DNA of 64,000 nt from Limnephilus marmoratus (Eukaryota; Arthropoda; Insecta; Trichoptera; Limnephilidae), in contig OU862910.1 in the NCBI GenBank assembly GCA_917880885.1, forward strand, positions 13,962,710 through 14,026,709. Reading direction: 5' to 3'. This document shows, one piece after another, positions 1 to 10,294 of this stretch. A program made the position numbers and the translations under genes. Every line of letters begins with the position of its first letter. Position 1 is the stretch's first letter. The notes under the pieces were generated by a model. That model ran no database searches, was not told the DNA's origin, and saw nothing but the letters and a program-made list of their open reading frames with translations.

Positions 1-404
1 AAGCGTTTCCTGGTCGCGTAAACTTCCGTTTTGGCGATTTGGCGTGGCCAGCAAGATCGCCCGATTTAACCATCCCAGACTTCTTTCTTTGGGGCTACTT
101 GAAGTCGGGGGTTTATGCCAACAAGCCTCAGATAATCGCAGCCCTTAAGGAGAATATTCGACAGGAATGCGAACAGTTATCACCGAAAATCTTGCGGAAA
201 GTTATGGAAAATACAATAAACGGGCACAAATGTGTATCAATACTGGCGGCAGCCACTTGACGGATATCATCTTTTCCACTTAACAGAAAAAATTGTAAAA
301 GTCCAAATCAAGATTTTCATTACTAGAAATATTTTTTTTTATTTTGCAAAAAAAAGTTATTCAAAAACAAAATAGGATGATTAATTCTGCGCCACCCTGT
401 ATAA
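1..404 (+). pseudogene. 3' end of a Tc1/mariner-like transposon, decayed transposase C-terminus
   Basis: The frame at 39-260 reads a block (WPARSPDLTIPDFFLWGYLK) typical of the third catalytic aspartate region of insect mariner/Tc1-like DDE transposases. The family normally continues into a short conserved tail with a Cys-Ile and Gly-Gly-His motif. Here that tail is found in a different frame from about 229 (QMCINTGGSHL), so a single frameshift breaks the C-terminus. A CGCCACCCTGTATA motif at about 389-402 resembles the terminal inverted repeat ends of such elements and probably marks the right end. The left part, with the first two catalytic residues, lies outside the window. This is a dead copy; the family call is firm, the precise subfamily is not. 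Confidence 0.75.
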
Positions 405-1089
405 TGTTTCTTTTAAACTTGAATTTAAATAACTCAACTTTACTACTAATATTTGTAATTCTCTGTTTTGTAGTTTTTTCGGAAACCCATGTGTTATTTT
501 TCTACATTAATTAAAATCAAAACATATTTATTATGTTTTCATTTCTGAAATGTGTCAAAACATATTATGGTATTCACATTAAATACGCACCTCCAAATTA
601 AAAGTCCGCATGGGCTAGAATAATGATAAAAATGTTATTTTTTTTAATAGTTGTGGAAAAATTCCATCATAATGTTGTCACCACAAAGTAAATAATTTCC
701 CGTCTTCCACCTGTGGTAGCCACAAAATAAATCATAACAATTATTAGTATGTATAATTTAGTAACATAATTGTGAAGTCCATTACCAGATAATAACATCT
801 TTATATTATATATGATCAGCTTAGTAATAGTCTATAGCGTCATAGACTGCCGGATATTTTAATTGAACTCACATGTTTGTAACGATGATACACAGGTAAT
901 TTAAATATAAGACCGGGGACTTCTAACCTTTCTCAGGCGTTATGGCCCGTCAAACATAAAATAATATGAATTACTTTTAACAAAATATCCGCTTGCGTCA
1001 TTTTTGCCACCAACTATTTAAGCTGAGTTCAGCAGAATGAAGATAGCCAACACAAAACTAAGGAAACAAAAATATTTAGCTTTTAAAAC
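405..1089. other. AT-rich stretch without recognisable features
   Basis: I see no coding potential, tandem repeat or terminal repeat here beyond ordinary AT-rich sequence. Confidence 0.5.
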
Positions 1090-1995
1090 AGAGCTATCTC
1101 AAGATGTGTCCAGCTTTGTTCCCTCGGACTAATTTGTCGCTTTTGGGTATACCACACGTAGGTCTCACAAAAATGGTTGTATCTCCCTTATTGTTATGGT
1201 AAGTAATATGATCTACGCGGTTTTAGAAAGAGAAAACACCACGCTTCATATTAAAATAAAAAAAATAAAATCTAGAAATTAACCACAGAATAAAATAAAC
1301 GTGTGCCTCTATGAAACCAAAGTATCCGATAGCATTTGAGAATTGTTTATGAAACTTTGTGAATTTTTTTTACTAATTACTTTTTTTTTTACATGAGCTC
1401 CACACAGGAGGCCCAGAGGAAAATAATTTTCCTCAGGGCCTATGTCATCTTTGGGGATGCTGTGTGGAGGGTTTTTTTAAAGGAAAGGAAGGAGAGGAGA
1501 GTTCTGGGAAGGAAAGGGGTTTAAGGGGTGGGTAGGAATGTGGGGTTCAGTGTGTGCAGGTCATCCGCCTCCAAGACCTAAACAAACCTTACCCCATGGA
1601 CCTGGGCACCCCTGCTAAATCACCAAACGTAGCGAACCACTTGGGGTGACCTGTGGCATAGGTGTTGGTTATCCAATAAAAGTTCCCGGGGCGGCGGTAC
1701 CCATTCCCGCCTCCCAAATTGAAACAACAAAAAAGTGAGGTGACAATAACGTTTATCAAACATTTTTCTAGAAAACTTGTACGTGTTTTTTTTCATCAGT
1801 AATTCTAGTTAGAAAAAATGTAAGGTCAGCCAATTTAAAAAAAATTAATGTTTGCGTTAAAAAATCATATATTTCAATAATTATATGGAACATTTAAAAG
1901 CGTATTTCATCACCTTTCAAAAACAGTATTCATATTTCCGATCCACTCAGAAACACTCTTTGTATGAATGAATTTGCCGAGGCCTGAGGGGTTAA
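1090..1995 (+). mobile_element. Old copy of a piggyBac-type (TTAA) MITE family, interrupted by a SINE-like insertion
   Basis: The flanks 1090-1380 and 1722-1995 match, in order and with about 70-80% identity by eye, a continuous sequence at 50410-50880 and, in reverse, 34509-34921. Shared landmarks include the stretch around the word GTAGGTCTCA near the left end and the block GCGTATTTCATCAC near 1898. The right end GCCTGAGGGG followed by TTAA (about 1983-1996) matches the left end of the 34.5-kb copy. The left end is degraded. A 341-bp element sits inside at 1381-1721. This copy has no coding capacity. Confidence 0.55.
1381..1721 (-). mobile_element. SINE-like non-autonomous retroelement with LINE-type 3' tail
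   Basis: The element reads on the minus strand. It has a 5' module (1721 down to about 1475) containing GTGGTTCGCTACG, a polypyrimidine stretch, and an 80-bp 3' tail ending in a 10-A tract (T run at 1381-1390). The tail holds two nested stems on the plus strand: outer CTCCACACAG / CTGTGTGGAG and inner AGGCCC-GAGG / CCTCAGGGCC. A near-identical copy lies at 53808-54145 and an interrupted one at 43432-48704; a tail-less relative is at 33100-33345. The same tail ends the CR1-like LINE fragments in this window, so the element probably uses that LINE's machinery. GGTTCGCTAC could be a pol III B box but I see no convincing A box, so 'SINE' is tentative; it may instead be a deletion derivative of the LINE. 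Confidence 0.65.
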
Positions 1996-2147
1996 CATAT
2001 TATTAGCTGTTCTCGACCACTCGAACCGCATTGTTTCCTTTAATTCACTACACCCTTTTGACCTCTGTTTTCTTTTCTAACCAAGAAAGTTATCGGATGT
2101 GTGGATATCCGTTTACCTAACCACAAAACTTGCATGATACTATATGA

Positions 2148-2800
2148 ATATTTATTTATTTATTTACGCCCTTGGGGCTTTTAAATCATTCACAGAGCAT
2201 AATTAAAATAGAATAATAATTGAAATAGAAACAAAAATATACCGAAAATTTTTATAGTATTTTTTCTCTTCATTAACATTAATAGAAGTGAAGCAGAATT
2301 TTAGAAATTTTTGATATAAATTTTGTAAAGGAATAAATGAAAATATCATCGGAACCGAATTTATTTCCAAGTCTATGTATGTACCTAGTCTATGGATTGG
2401 GGAGTTAATGAAATAGTTAATTTTCGACGGATACACAAATAACAGCTCTGGAAGCCTCGTGTCACAATTTGGTACTCGGAACGTTTTAGTTTCCTTAAGT
2501 CCTGTGCGTCAATTGAGCCATTAACTAATTTAAATAAAAGTACCAGATCGCTCTTGGTTCTTCTACAAGATTAATCAGTTAAATTATGTACTTTCATTAA
2601 GTTACCATAATTAATTTTTTCAATGGGTACGAGAGTTTGAAATTAATGAACCTTAAAATTTTATGTTTAATTCTCTCAATTTTTAATTCATGTGTTTTAT
2701 ATATATAGTATGGGGACCAAATAGTGGAATTATATTCTAAATTACTTCTTACTATGGCGGTGAAGAGAATTTTAAATTAATAAAGTGACGTAAAACTCAT
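2148..2800 (-). pseudogene. Decayed 3' end of a jockey-type LINE
   Basis: Read on the minus strand, the region near 2790-2700 gives a peptide close to the family motif 'A-I-V-R-S-x-L-E-Y-x-S-x-I-W-S-P', characteristic of the segment just after the reverse transcriptase of jockey-like elements. Further on (2436-2203) the frame matches the C-terminal pattern seen in the better preserved fragment at 8799-9410. Several stops and frameshifts break it. A short AAAT-type repeat on the minus strand at 2148-2165 would be the 3' tail. Only the last part of ORF2 is present. Confidence 0.55.
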
Positions 2801-3151
2801 GCTTGGTACTAATTAGTAGTGAGTAAAAATAATTAGTTTGGGTCTGTTTGGTCTGAACGTAGAAACATATCACCTTTTTTAATTTAACTTTTTTTAATTT
2901 GTTGGTTGGCTTTATTCTGCAAAACTACATATGTTTTATTCTGCAAAATTACATATTATTATATCAATGTGACATTGATTGACTGAAAATGTTTTGAAGG
3001 TTGGTTTCTTTCTATTTGGGATTTTTTTCGACAATTCTTACAACTTTCAAACATGTTGGAAAATACATTATTATTATCATTTATGCAATCATATTACTAT
3101 TCCCAAGAACTCCATTTTTAATGCACAACTCTATATTATATAGTTTTTAGA

Positions 3152-3609
3152 GCGTTTTCATCCCACAACAAAACATCCCGCGACAAAATATCGCTGACAA
3201 AATATGCTACGGACAAAACATCCCCCAACAAAATATCTACTAAAACCTAACCAACCTAACCTAACCTAACAAAAAAATGCGTCAAAAATGATACAGATAT
3301 CCTGTAAAGCCAAAAAAATATTGTTCTAAAATATTAAAATGGGACAAAAATAATACAGACATCCTGTAAAGGCAATAAATTATTTCTTCTAACACAGCGA
3401 ACTGTGTTAGAAGAAATAATTTAAATAATGCTCGGTTTTATAAACAATAAAAGTGGTAAAAACGAAGTATTTTATTAATTTTAATCAATAAATTATTGTT
3501 CAAAAATAGTTAAAAGAAAGAATTCAGCGTGGTGGAGAGACATTTTGTCCTTGGGATATTGTGTCGAGGGATAATTTTTCGGAGAACATTTTGTTGGGTA
3601 TGAAAACGC
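3152..3609. mobile_element. Foldback element with 15-bp units in inverted arms and a TTAGG-like core
   Basis: The termini are GCGTTTTCAT (3152-3161) and ATGAAAACGC (3600-3609). The left arm (about 3160-3238) holds about five 15-bp units of the type (C/G)ACAAAATATC; the right arm (about 3532-3599) holds about four units of the reverse complement type. Between them lies a CCTAACC-type tract (about 3245-3270), a 60-bp direct duplication (TACAGAYATCCTGTAAAG at about 3292 and 3355), and a perfect 21-bp inverted repeat at 3376-3420 that looks like Penelope-element terminus sequence. There is no ORF. The same plan, with different sequence, is seen at 13594-14200. Confidence 0.65.
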
Positions 3610-3620
3610 GCATTACCTAT

Positions 3621-3710
3621 GGTATGATAGGCGTTGAAGGGATATGTTAATAAAGTTATATATTATGATATATAACGTTAATAACATGACCCTTCAACGC
3701 CTATCATTCC
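3621..3710. repeat. Near-perfect 90-bp palindrome (foldback MITE-like)
   Basis: GATAGGCGTTGAAGGG at 3627-3642 pairs with its reverse complement near 3690-3706, and pairing continues inward through GTTATATAT / ATATATAAC to a tiny loop. Arms are about 40 bp with few mismatches. It directly follows the foldback element ending at 3609, so it may be a separate small insertion or an extrachromosomal-repair product. Confidence 0.75.
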
Positions 3711-5240
3711 ATATTCCAAAACGCATCAACAGAGTCTCTTAGTTTTCATCTCTCCCTTTGCAAGACCAACTCTAAATAGAACTCCCGGAGACAAATTCAT
3801 TAATATTATTACCACATCAACATTTTTTAACTCGACTATATAGGGCATAAAACGAAAATCAATTATACAACCGCACTTAAACTAGATCTCTCATCCTAAC
3901 ATCCCATCAACTAACTCCGGTCCTTCGTCCCTTTATCCTAATCCTTTGTTCCTCTTCACCCTCCTCACCCCCGTTCAACATATTCTGCAACTTAAAAATT
4001 CACATATTTATATTGTCACACTTTATATTATATCATTTACTTTCAGCAGAAAGCTGATAATTGACCATTTATTGATATACTAGTGCAAATCCGTGAAAAA
4101 TCGAGGGTTGCAAATTTTAAAAACAAATTGCGACAATAAAAAATAACCATCTTTCTGAAAACGAAATACAATCGCTGAGAAATTTGAATAATAGGTTTTT
4201 TTAACAAACTGTTGCGATCTCTGTAGATGTCCCCCAGAATTATTTTACCAATAGGCCACTTGCATCACATTTTTTTAAATTTTTTTCCGGTTTAGGCAAA
4301 TATTCTAAGACATTCTGTATTTTTATTTTTTTTTAATCGTATTTTTGAAACCCTGGTAATTTTTTGAAAATTTCAATACAAAAAATCAGACCATTTTTTA
4401 TAAACCGGAAAGACGGGACATAATTTTATAGGTGTGAAAAAACGATAATTACATAGCCAAAAATCATTTAAAAAAAAGAACGTTTTCCACACGAATGGCA
4501 CAGGAGAATAACGAGGCATACCAAAAATATTACATCTCATAAATATTTTTTTCCTTGATCCATCTTATTGATCATAAATCATTTTAATGTACAGCGTCTA
4601 TATTACTAAATTCAATGTAATATACTTGAACTTGTAAATTGTAATAATAATAAGAATATTATAAAATTTTATTTTGTTAAAATCAGCACCATAATCATTA
4701 TACCTCTAAAACATGTACCGACATCCTCTTCAGAACATCTGTCAAAAAATCAAACCAAATGATAAGTTCGCAGAGAACAAACAATAAATCTAGTGAACGA
4801 ATTCAAAAATTCGCCTGAAATCAAAGTGATGTCATATAAAAAAATAAATCAGTGTGGAATTTTATAAAATTAATAGGAACATTTTCGGCGACGGGACATT
4901 TTCATGTAGTGACGTCACGAGCCCAAATAATGGATTTATTTATTTAAAAATAAAATAAAAACTGTACATTTCTAAAACTTTTTACTAACATTTTCGTAAT
5001 CTTAGTAAAAAAACTCTATCCACACGATTTTTTCCAAGTCGTTATGAAGTCCATGCAAGTGGCCTCTTGTGTTAGAAGAAAATATTAGTATACTGAATGT
5101 TTGTTGATGGCGCTCAAACCAGGCAATTTTAACTCCTGTGAGACCTGACTATTTAACAAAAGCAGTACGTACAGATACGCTAGTAGTAGTGGTCGATACA
5201 CTAGTGCTCAATCAAAAATCCAAAGACGAATTTAATTGGG
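3711..5240. other. AT-rich stretch, little recognisable
   Basis: No gene is visible. The 13-mer TGTGTTAGAAGAA at 5068-5080 matches the terminus of the Penelope-like fragment at 48212-48389 and of the palindrome near 3400, and may be another relic of that family. Confidence 0.4.
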
Positions 5241-5830
5241 GAATACGTTTGAATGGACAAAACGCCGCCGCCGCCCAGATTCCACTTAGGACTAGCGATG
5301 TGTCAGTTCAGCTGGAATGGGCTCATGTGATCCGCTCCTTTGCGGGAAGCGGTTCCTACTCCCACTCCTTTTTCAAATCGACTACTCCCAGAGAACCCGG
5401 CCCAGTCCCAGTACTCTCCGCATCCAAATAAATCCGGCGGTAATCCGGCGGTCCGAGCAACTCAACGCCGAAGCGCGAAAACCGCACTCGAATACAAGTC
5501 CCGGGTTCCTTTAAACCCAAGCGCCTTGTTCCAAGCTACGTGAATCGCGACACAATCCATTCATTCCGCCCACTCCCGGACTCGCGCGAACTACGATACA
5601 TTCGACTCACCCCGTGGCCGCCGGCTTGCTCCGCGATCCACGGTCCGGCGTCACTCACCATTCCACTCATGAGTCGCGGGTCTCGGTGAGTACCCGACAC
5701 TCCCCGCTACCCGCGGCCGGCCAACTATGACACTTCCCCTTGAGTCACGAGCTGGGCGCTGGGCGTTCATTCGATCGCTGTTCGTTGATCGACACACACG
5801 TGCGTGACCGCTTCGGCTAGACACGGAGTA
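5240..5830. other. CpG-rich block containing the left part of repeat family C
   Basis: GC and CpG content rise sharply compared with both flanks. Up to about 5390 the sequence matches 37945-38035 (shared landmarks: GTTCAGCTGGA, CGGGAAGCGG, TCCTTTTTCAAAT). From about 5390 to 5830 it is unique here, with many CG dinucleotides (CGCGAACTACG, CGGCCGGCC-type words). Overlapping short frames show no family I recognise. It could be a CpG island or part of a GC-rich repeat. Confidence 0.4.
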
Positions 5831-5952
5831 GTTTTTAATTAGAGCGTCTTATCTGGTATCGTTAATCAACGGGTGACGTGCATTATAAAATAATAGTTTA
5901 TAGGAAAGCATTACAGCTTATTAATTTACTTATTTAAATTCTCAATAAAAGA

Positions 5953-6245
5953 CCGTGCAGTGTAGATACATTGAATGTACCTACATTGCACGGGTGACGG
6001 GTCTTTGTCCTCGTACGGGTCTTGTCCGACTCCGGGGTTCTGAGTTCTCGTGTGGGTTCTACGAGTAGGTCCTGGTTCCGAGTTCTTTGAACCCGTGCGT
6101 CCCGTTTCGGTGCGCCGCAACAATACCCAGTGCCCAGTCCGCACCTAAGAACTCGGACCCGGGACCTGCTCCTAGAACTCGTGTACTTTTAAAAGGAAGC
6201 AAGTCTCGGAGGCTTCCGGAAAAATGCAGAATTTACCCACCTCTA
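5953..6245. repeat. Repeat family C, right part, with terminal hairpin
   Basis: The segment from about 5985 to 6240 aligns with 38085-38330: shared words include CCCAGTCCGCACC, GGGACCTGCTCCTAGAACTCG and CTCGGAGGC followed by a TGCAGAA(T/C)TTACYC end. It is preceded by a 20-bp-arm hairpin at 5953-5993 (CCGTGCA ... TGCACGG). I cannot assign it to a known class. Confidence 0.6.
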
Positions 6246-6653
6246 CTTAGGACGGCGGCATAAATTCATTATATATTATGTATTACCTACAGAAAATATT
6301 AATTTTTTGTTTTGAATTTTATAATTTTACATACCTTCAAACAAATTATATTGTTTAATTTAACATAATAATGTAAATTTTTCAGAACTGCTGTAAATTT
6401 TCACAAAAATAAAGAATTTATTAATTAATCTACGAACCCAATCTTGTTGTGCTAAACTGCTTTGCTCGAAAAATAAAACGAGAAAAATATATCATTATAT
6501 TAATTTTGCGCCATTATCCACATTGACATAGATTTTGTATCGTATTACCTGCTTGAATACTACAATATAAACGGTATTTTATTGCAAGACGAATAATGGA
6601 TGTGACCGCACGCCCTTGCCAAAGGTATGATACGCAAAATATGAAATCGAATT
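6246..6653. other. AT-rich stretch without recognisable features
   Basis: Nothing beyond AT-rich sequence was seen. Confidence 0.5.
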
Positions 6654-7524
6654 TATAGTCTGTCAAAAAAGAGTAGAAAATAAATGAGGGCGCCACTGTT
6701 GATCAAATGGCAATACTAAACACATAACCCATCGTGTTAAAGTAAAGCAATGTAACCTACATTTTTATAAAAAATTAAAAAGGCATAATAGTGGAAAAAT
6801 ATTTTTTCATTGCAGTATAGATACCCGCCGATCTCAAAATTAGAATTGCGTATAGGTATATTATTATTATACGTTTGCAATTTTGTGTTAATATAATGAA
6901 GAATAACTGTAATGAAATATAAAGAACAGTTTAGAAATTGCTCACATTTATTTAATACTAGATAAAGTACTTAGCGTTGCCTGGGCTTTAGATCATATCT
7001 CTAATTTTAGATCTGAATATATTAACTCATTCAGATCTATGGCACGACCAAGTGAATCAGATACTTGAGTCGGGCCATGTCAAGAGTCAGAATAATAGAA
7101 GAGAATGTATGAGACATTTTATGAATGTAAACGAGGCAAGGAATGTGTGCCAAGACCGGAATGTTTGGCGGTCCGTCCTCTCTGCCTACCCCTGCGGGGA
7201 AACGGCGTGATGGTTAGTTAGTTAGTTAGTTAGTTCAGATCTAAAAGTAGTGTTACTAAACTCACCATTAGTGATTCTTCCTTTCTTTCTATCGTTAAAT
7301 TCAAATTTATGTTAAATTAAATTAAAGCAAATCGCTTTATAAATCACCTTTTAAACAATTTTATGTCATGAAGAAAAATGTTTTTTAAAATGTGGTTTAC
7401 TGTGTTTTGCACATTCAGTGTCATTGCACTTCAAAAAAATATTTGACAGTTAAATTGGTATTGCCAGTCTACAAATTTAGTAGTTCAAGTTTTTATATTT
7501 TCTACTCTATTTTGACAGACTATA
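6654..7524. mobile_element. TIR element (MITE), about 0.67 kb, carrying a nested RTE fragment
   Basis: The left end TATAGTCTGTCAAAA at 6654 is the exact reverse complement of TTTTGACAGACTATA ending at 7524, and pairing continues through AGAGTAGAAAATA with one mismatch, giving terminal inverted repeats of about 30 bp flanked by or containing TA. Partial internal complementarity (GGCAATACTAAA versus a matching segment near 7457) supports a foldback ancestry. There is no transposase. An RTE 3' end is inserted at 7040-7233. The class is probably Tc1/mariner-like given the TA. Confidence 0.65.
7040..7233 (+). mobile_element. 5'-truncated RTE-type LINE 3' end
   Basis: The fragment ends with a CCTACCCCTGCGGGG mini-hairpin, GGCGTGATG and then (GTTA)5, the usual 3' end pattern of insect RTE-clade elements. 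A 10-bp target site duplication TTCAGATCTA flanks it (7030-7039 and 7234-7243), so both insertion boundaries are exact. No complete coding region is retained; the remaining sequence is the last codons of ORF2 and the short 3' UTR. Confidence 0.8.
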
Positions 7525-7599
7525 CTTCAATGTAATATTAGTACCTACTTACCATTTTTTTGTTATAAAGAGGGCGCTACACATAACTAGTCTTGGGCA

Positions 7600-8734
7600 G
7601 GTACTTGGAGAGAATATTAATTTCGTCATAAGTGTCATAACTCATCTCACCTTGTTCCCATCATTGTCGTATTCGGGTAAAGGAGACCCATGACCTCGCC
7701 AAGGCACCTCCGGGCATTAAGGCTTGGGATACTTATGGCAGCCTCGTCCATAGTAGGTCCAGCCTCTCCTCGCATTGGTCACTGGAGTTTCTTCTCCCAA
7801 CCATTTAGGTATAGTATCAAATCGAGCCCTTTACTATGATAGCTCTTTTTTGTAACTGGCCCGCTCATTTGAAATAAACTTCCCTCGGCTCATATTTATA
7901 ACCAAATTATTTTAAAAATCATACCATTCATGAGTCCTAACAACTTTTCAATACACGTAATAAGCCATGTTCTCAAATTTCCAGTAATTGTTTGGTTTCG
8001 GTTTCCTCCTTATTGTACTTTATGTTTAATGTCCGATTTCAACGCCAGAATATTTCTCATTTATGAACGCAAACTGCCTCCTATTAGTTTATTGTGTTTT
8101 AGTTTTAATTCTTGTTTTGTCCTGTGCTACAATAGCACCGTTATTGTTTATTTATATAGCCCTGTGTTATAATAGCACTGTTATTGTTAATTTTGGTTCT
8201 CTCGTCATTTTTGAAAATACTGTATATTATTTATTTCATATTAGGTATTTTATATTTTTTTTGTAATGGACTTGTAAGGAGCACTGTAGGATTATTTTTA
8301 AATTTATTGTTGTTTAGTGCACTTGAAGTGAAATGACACAAAACTGCGCTGTACAAATATAACGTTATTATTATTACTAAGAAACGGAATAGACGCCCCA
8401 TGGGACACTATCTCTTTAGAATTGCACATAATATTTTCATTGGAAGTCGGTTTTCTAGTATTCTTAGTACACGCCTTCATGTAGAAGAGTTAATATTATC
8501 ATCATCAAAAATTCTAATTTCGATTGTGTATATGTCTGTAACTTTACTTCAACTAATTCTAAAAATTCAGATTTGCTTTGAATTTAATTTATTGTTTCCT
8601 GCCTACATGTATCTAATGTAATATTGAAAGAAAAAAATGTCAATTGTCATATTTCATTTTTTTTACAAATCTCTGTGATTTTTCACATGTTTAAGCTAGA
8701 AAACACTAATTTCGTGTGTGTGTCTGTCTACAAA
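7600..8734. other. Unassigned region; possible old LINE 3' UTR near its end
   Basis: A GC-richer patch at 7670-7800 (GGAGACCCATGACC) and a segment at 8270-8390 ending in GTTATTATTATTAC may be remnants of retroelement 3' ends, but no coding match is seen. The short frames here look random. Confidence 0.3.
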
Positions 8735-9545
8735 CCTGATTTAATCCACTCTTGAACTCGGATTTACTTCGATTTAACCTTAGCATCAATTTTCAAAATT
8801 GGAAAAGTCTGTTTGGCGGAGTCAGACAACCATGAATAATATCATAATGACGTGTAGTACTTCACTGAGAATGTTGGGTTTCGTCCTACGCACTGCGAGA
8901 AACTTCAGAGACACCCGGGTTCTCACAGTACTATACAATGCTTTGGTCAGGAGTAGGCTTGAGAGTGGGTCGGTGGTTTGGAGCCCACACCAAGTGAAGT
9001 ATTCCCTCATGTTGGAGAGGGTTCAAAAGAAATTTCTGAGATTTCTTTACCTGAGGAAGTATGGCTACTATCCGTGGCTCTACCCTACCCACTTTCTCTT
9101 GGGCATGCTTGGTGTGAACCTTCTACGGGTCAGAAGGGATGCGCTCATTGTAACACATTTCTTTAGACTGATTCGTGGAAGGTTCGAAAACTCGGCTATC
9201 ATGGAGAGCATTAGTTTCTATGTTTCCGATGGTTATCTCCGTCATCGACAGCATAGACTGTTTTATCTCCCGGCTTGCAGAACTAACTTGCTAATGGTTA
9301 TGCCAGTCGGGAGAGCTGTCTTGTTGTTAAATAGAATCACTTCGGATATCGATATTTTTAATATCAATGAAGCACAATTCAGACAAAAAGCTTTGTTGTT
9401 TTTAGTGTGATTGTGCTTCATTGAAATATAAATTACTTAAACCTGTTTAAATTTTAAATTAATACTCTTTTAAAACGCATTGAAATTTTATTTTGTAATG
9501 TTTTAAAATTAATAAAGAATTGAATAGAATTGAATTGAATTGAAT
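8735..9545 (+). pseudogene. Jockey-type LINE, C-terminal part of ORF2 with (AATTG)n tail
   Basis: An open frame at 8799-9410 (203 codons, no internal stop) covers the region after the reverse transcriptase: LYNALVRSRLESGSVVWSP, then QKKFLRFL, then a C-terminal block with RTN and a final D-I-F motif, matching the jockey-clade C-terminal domain. The catalytic reverse transcriptase and endonuclease are missing, so the element is 5' truncated at about 8735-8800. The frame stop at 9408-9410 is followed by a 90-bp 3' UTR with AATAAA and a tail of AATTG repeats (about 9514-9550), a microsatellite-type 3' end. The open frame suggests fairly recent insertion. The first Met has no biological meaning. 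Confidence 0.75.
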
Positions 9546-9554
9546 TGAATGAAC

Positions 9555-10294
9555 CACCTATTTCAAACAGAAAATTAATTTAATTATCATTTCCAAAATT
9601 GGAACTGATTAGTAGATATGTAATTCTAACGACCCGATATTTTTCATTGGTCTGCGCTGGTATGTAAAAATAATTTGTAACATTTCAACCTCATATAGAA
9701 TCATAGAATATTTACCAAAATTTCCTGTGAAAAATTCGTCAGAGAAACTCAGAGCTAGGATTTTTATTAATGGTCTTATATTAATTGCTAATAAATGATT
9801 AATTTATACAAATATTTACAATCAATAAATTTATTTTTGTAATTTGATAGTAAAATAAAACATTATAAAACCCACGATAAATTTATAAAACAAAAACAAG
9901 AAATGTTTTTAGAAATCATTGAATTAGTCATTATTTTTTTTCTGTGCGTTTCAAACTAATTATCATTTTATTTACGATATGTAGTGAAGTATTATATTAA
10001 CGAGCGGTGATTAAATATCATATATTATTATTTTTATAGGTAATTATTTTTGCGAATTAATCAATACATCTATCAAGAGAACAGCGAAAAATGGGTTGTA
10101 AAAATAATTAAGTTCACATAAAATAATCGATGAAAAAAAAAATTTGATAATTAAAAATCTGTTTGCAGTAAAACATTAATAATAAAAAATTTGGATAATT
10201 TTGACGACATCCGTGACGGAACAGTAGGTACCTGTGTCATAGGATGAAACCGTCTTCAAATTAAAAAATATTTATTTTTCCTTCTTTTTATACA
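9555..10294. other. AT-rich stretch without recognisable features
   Basis: Only AT-rich sequence was seen. Confidence 0.5.
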
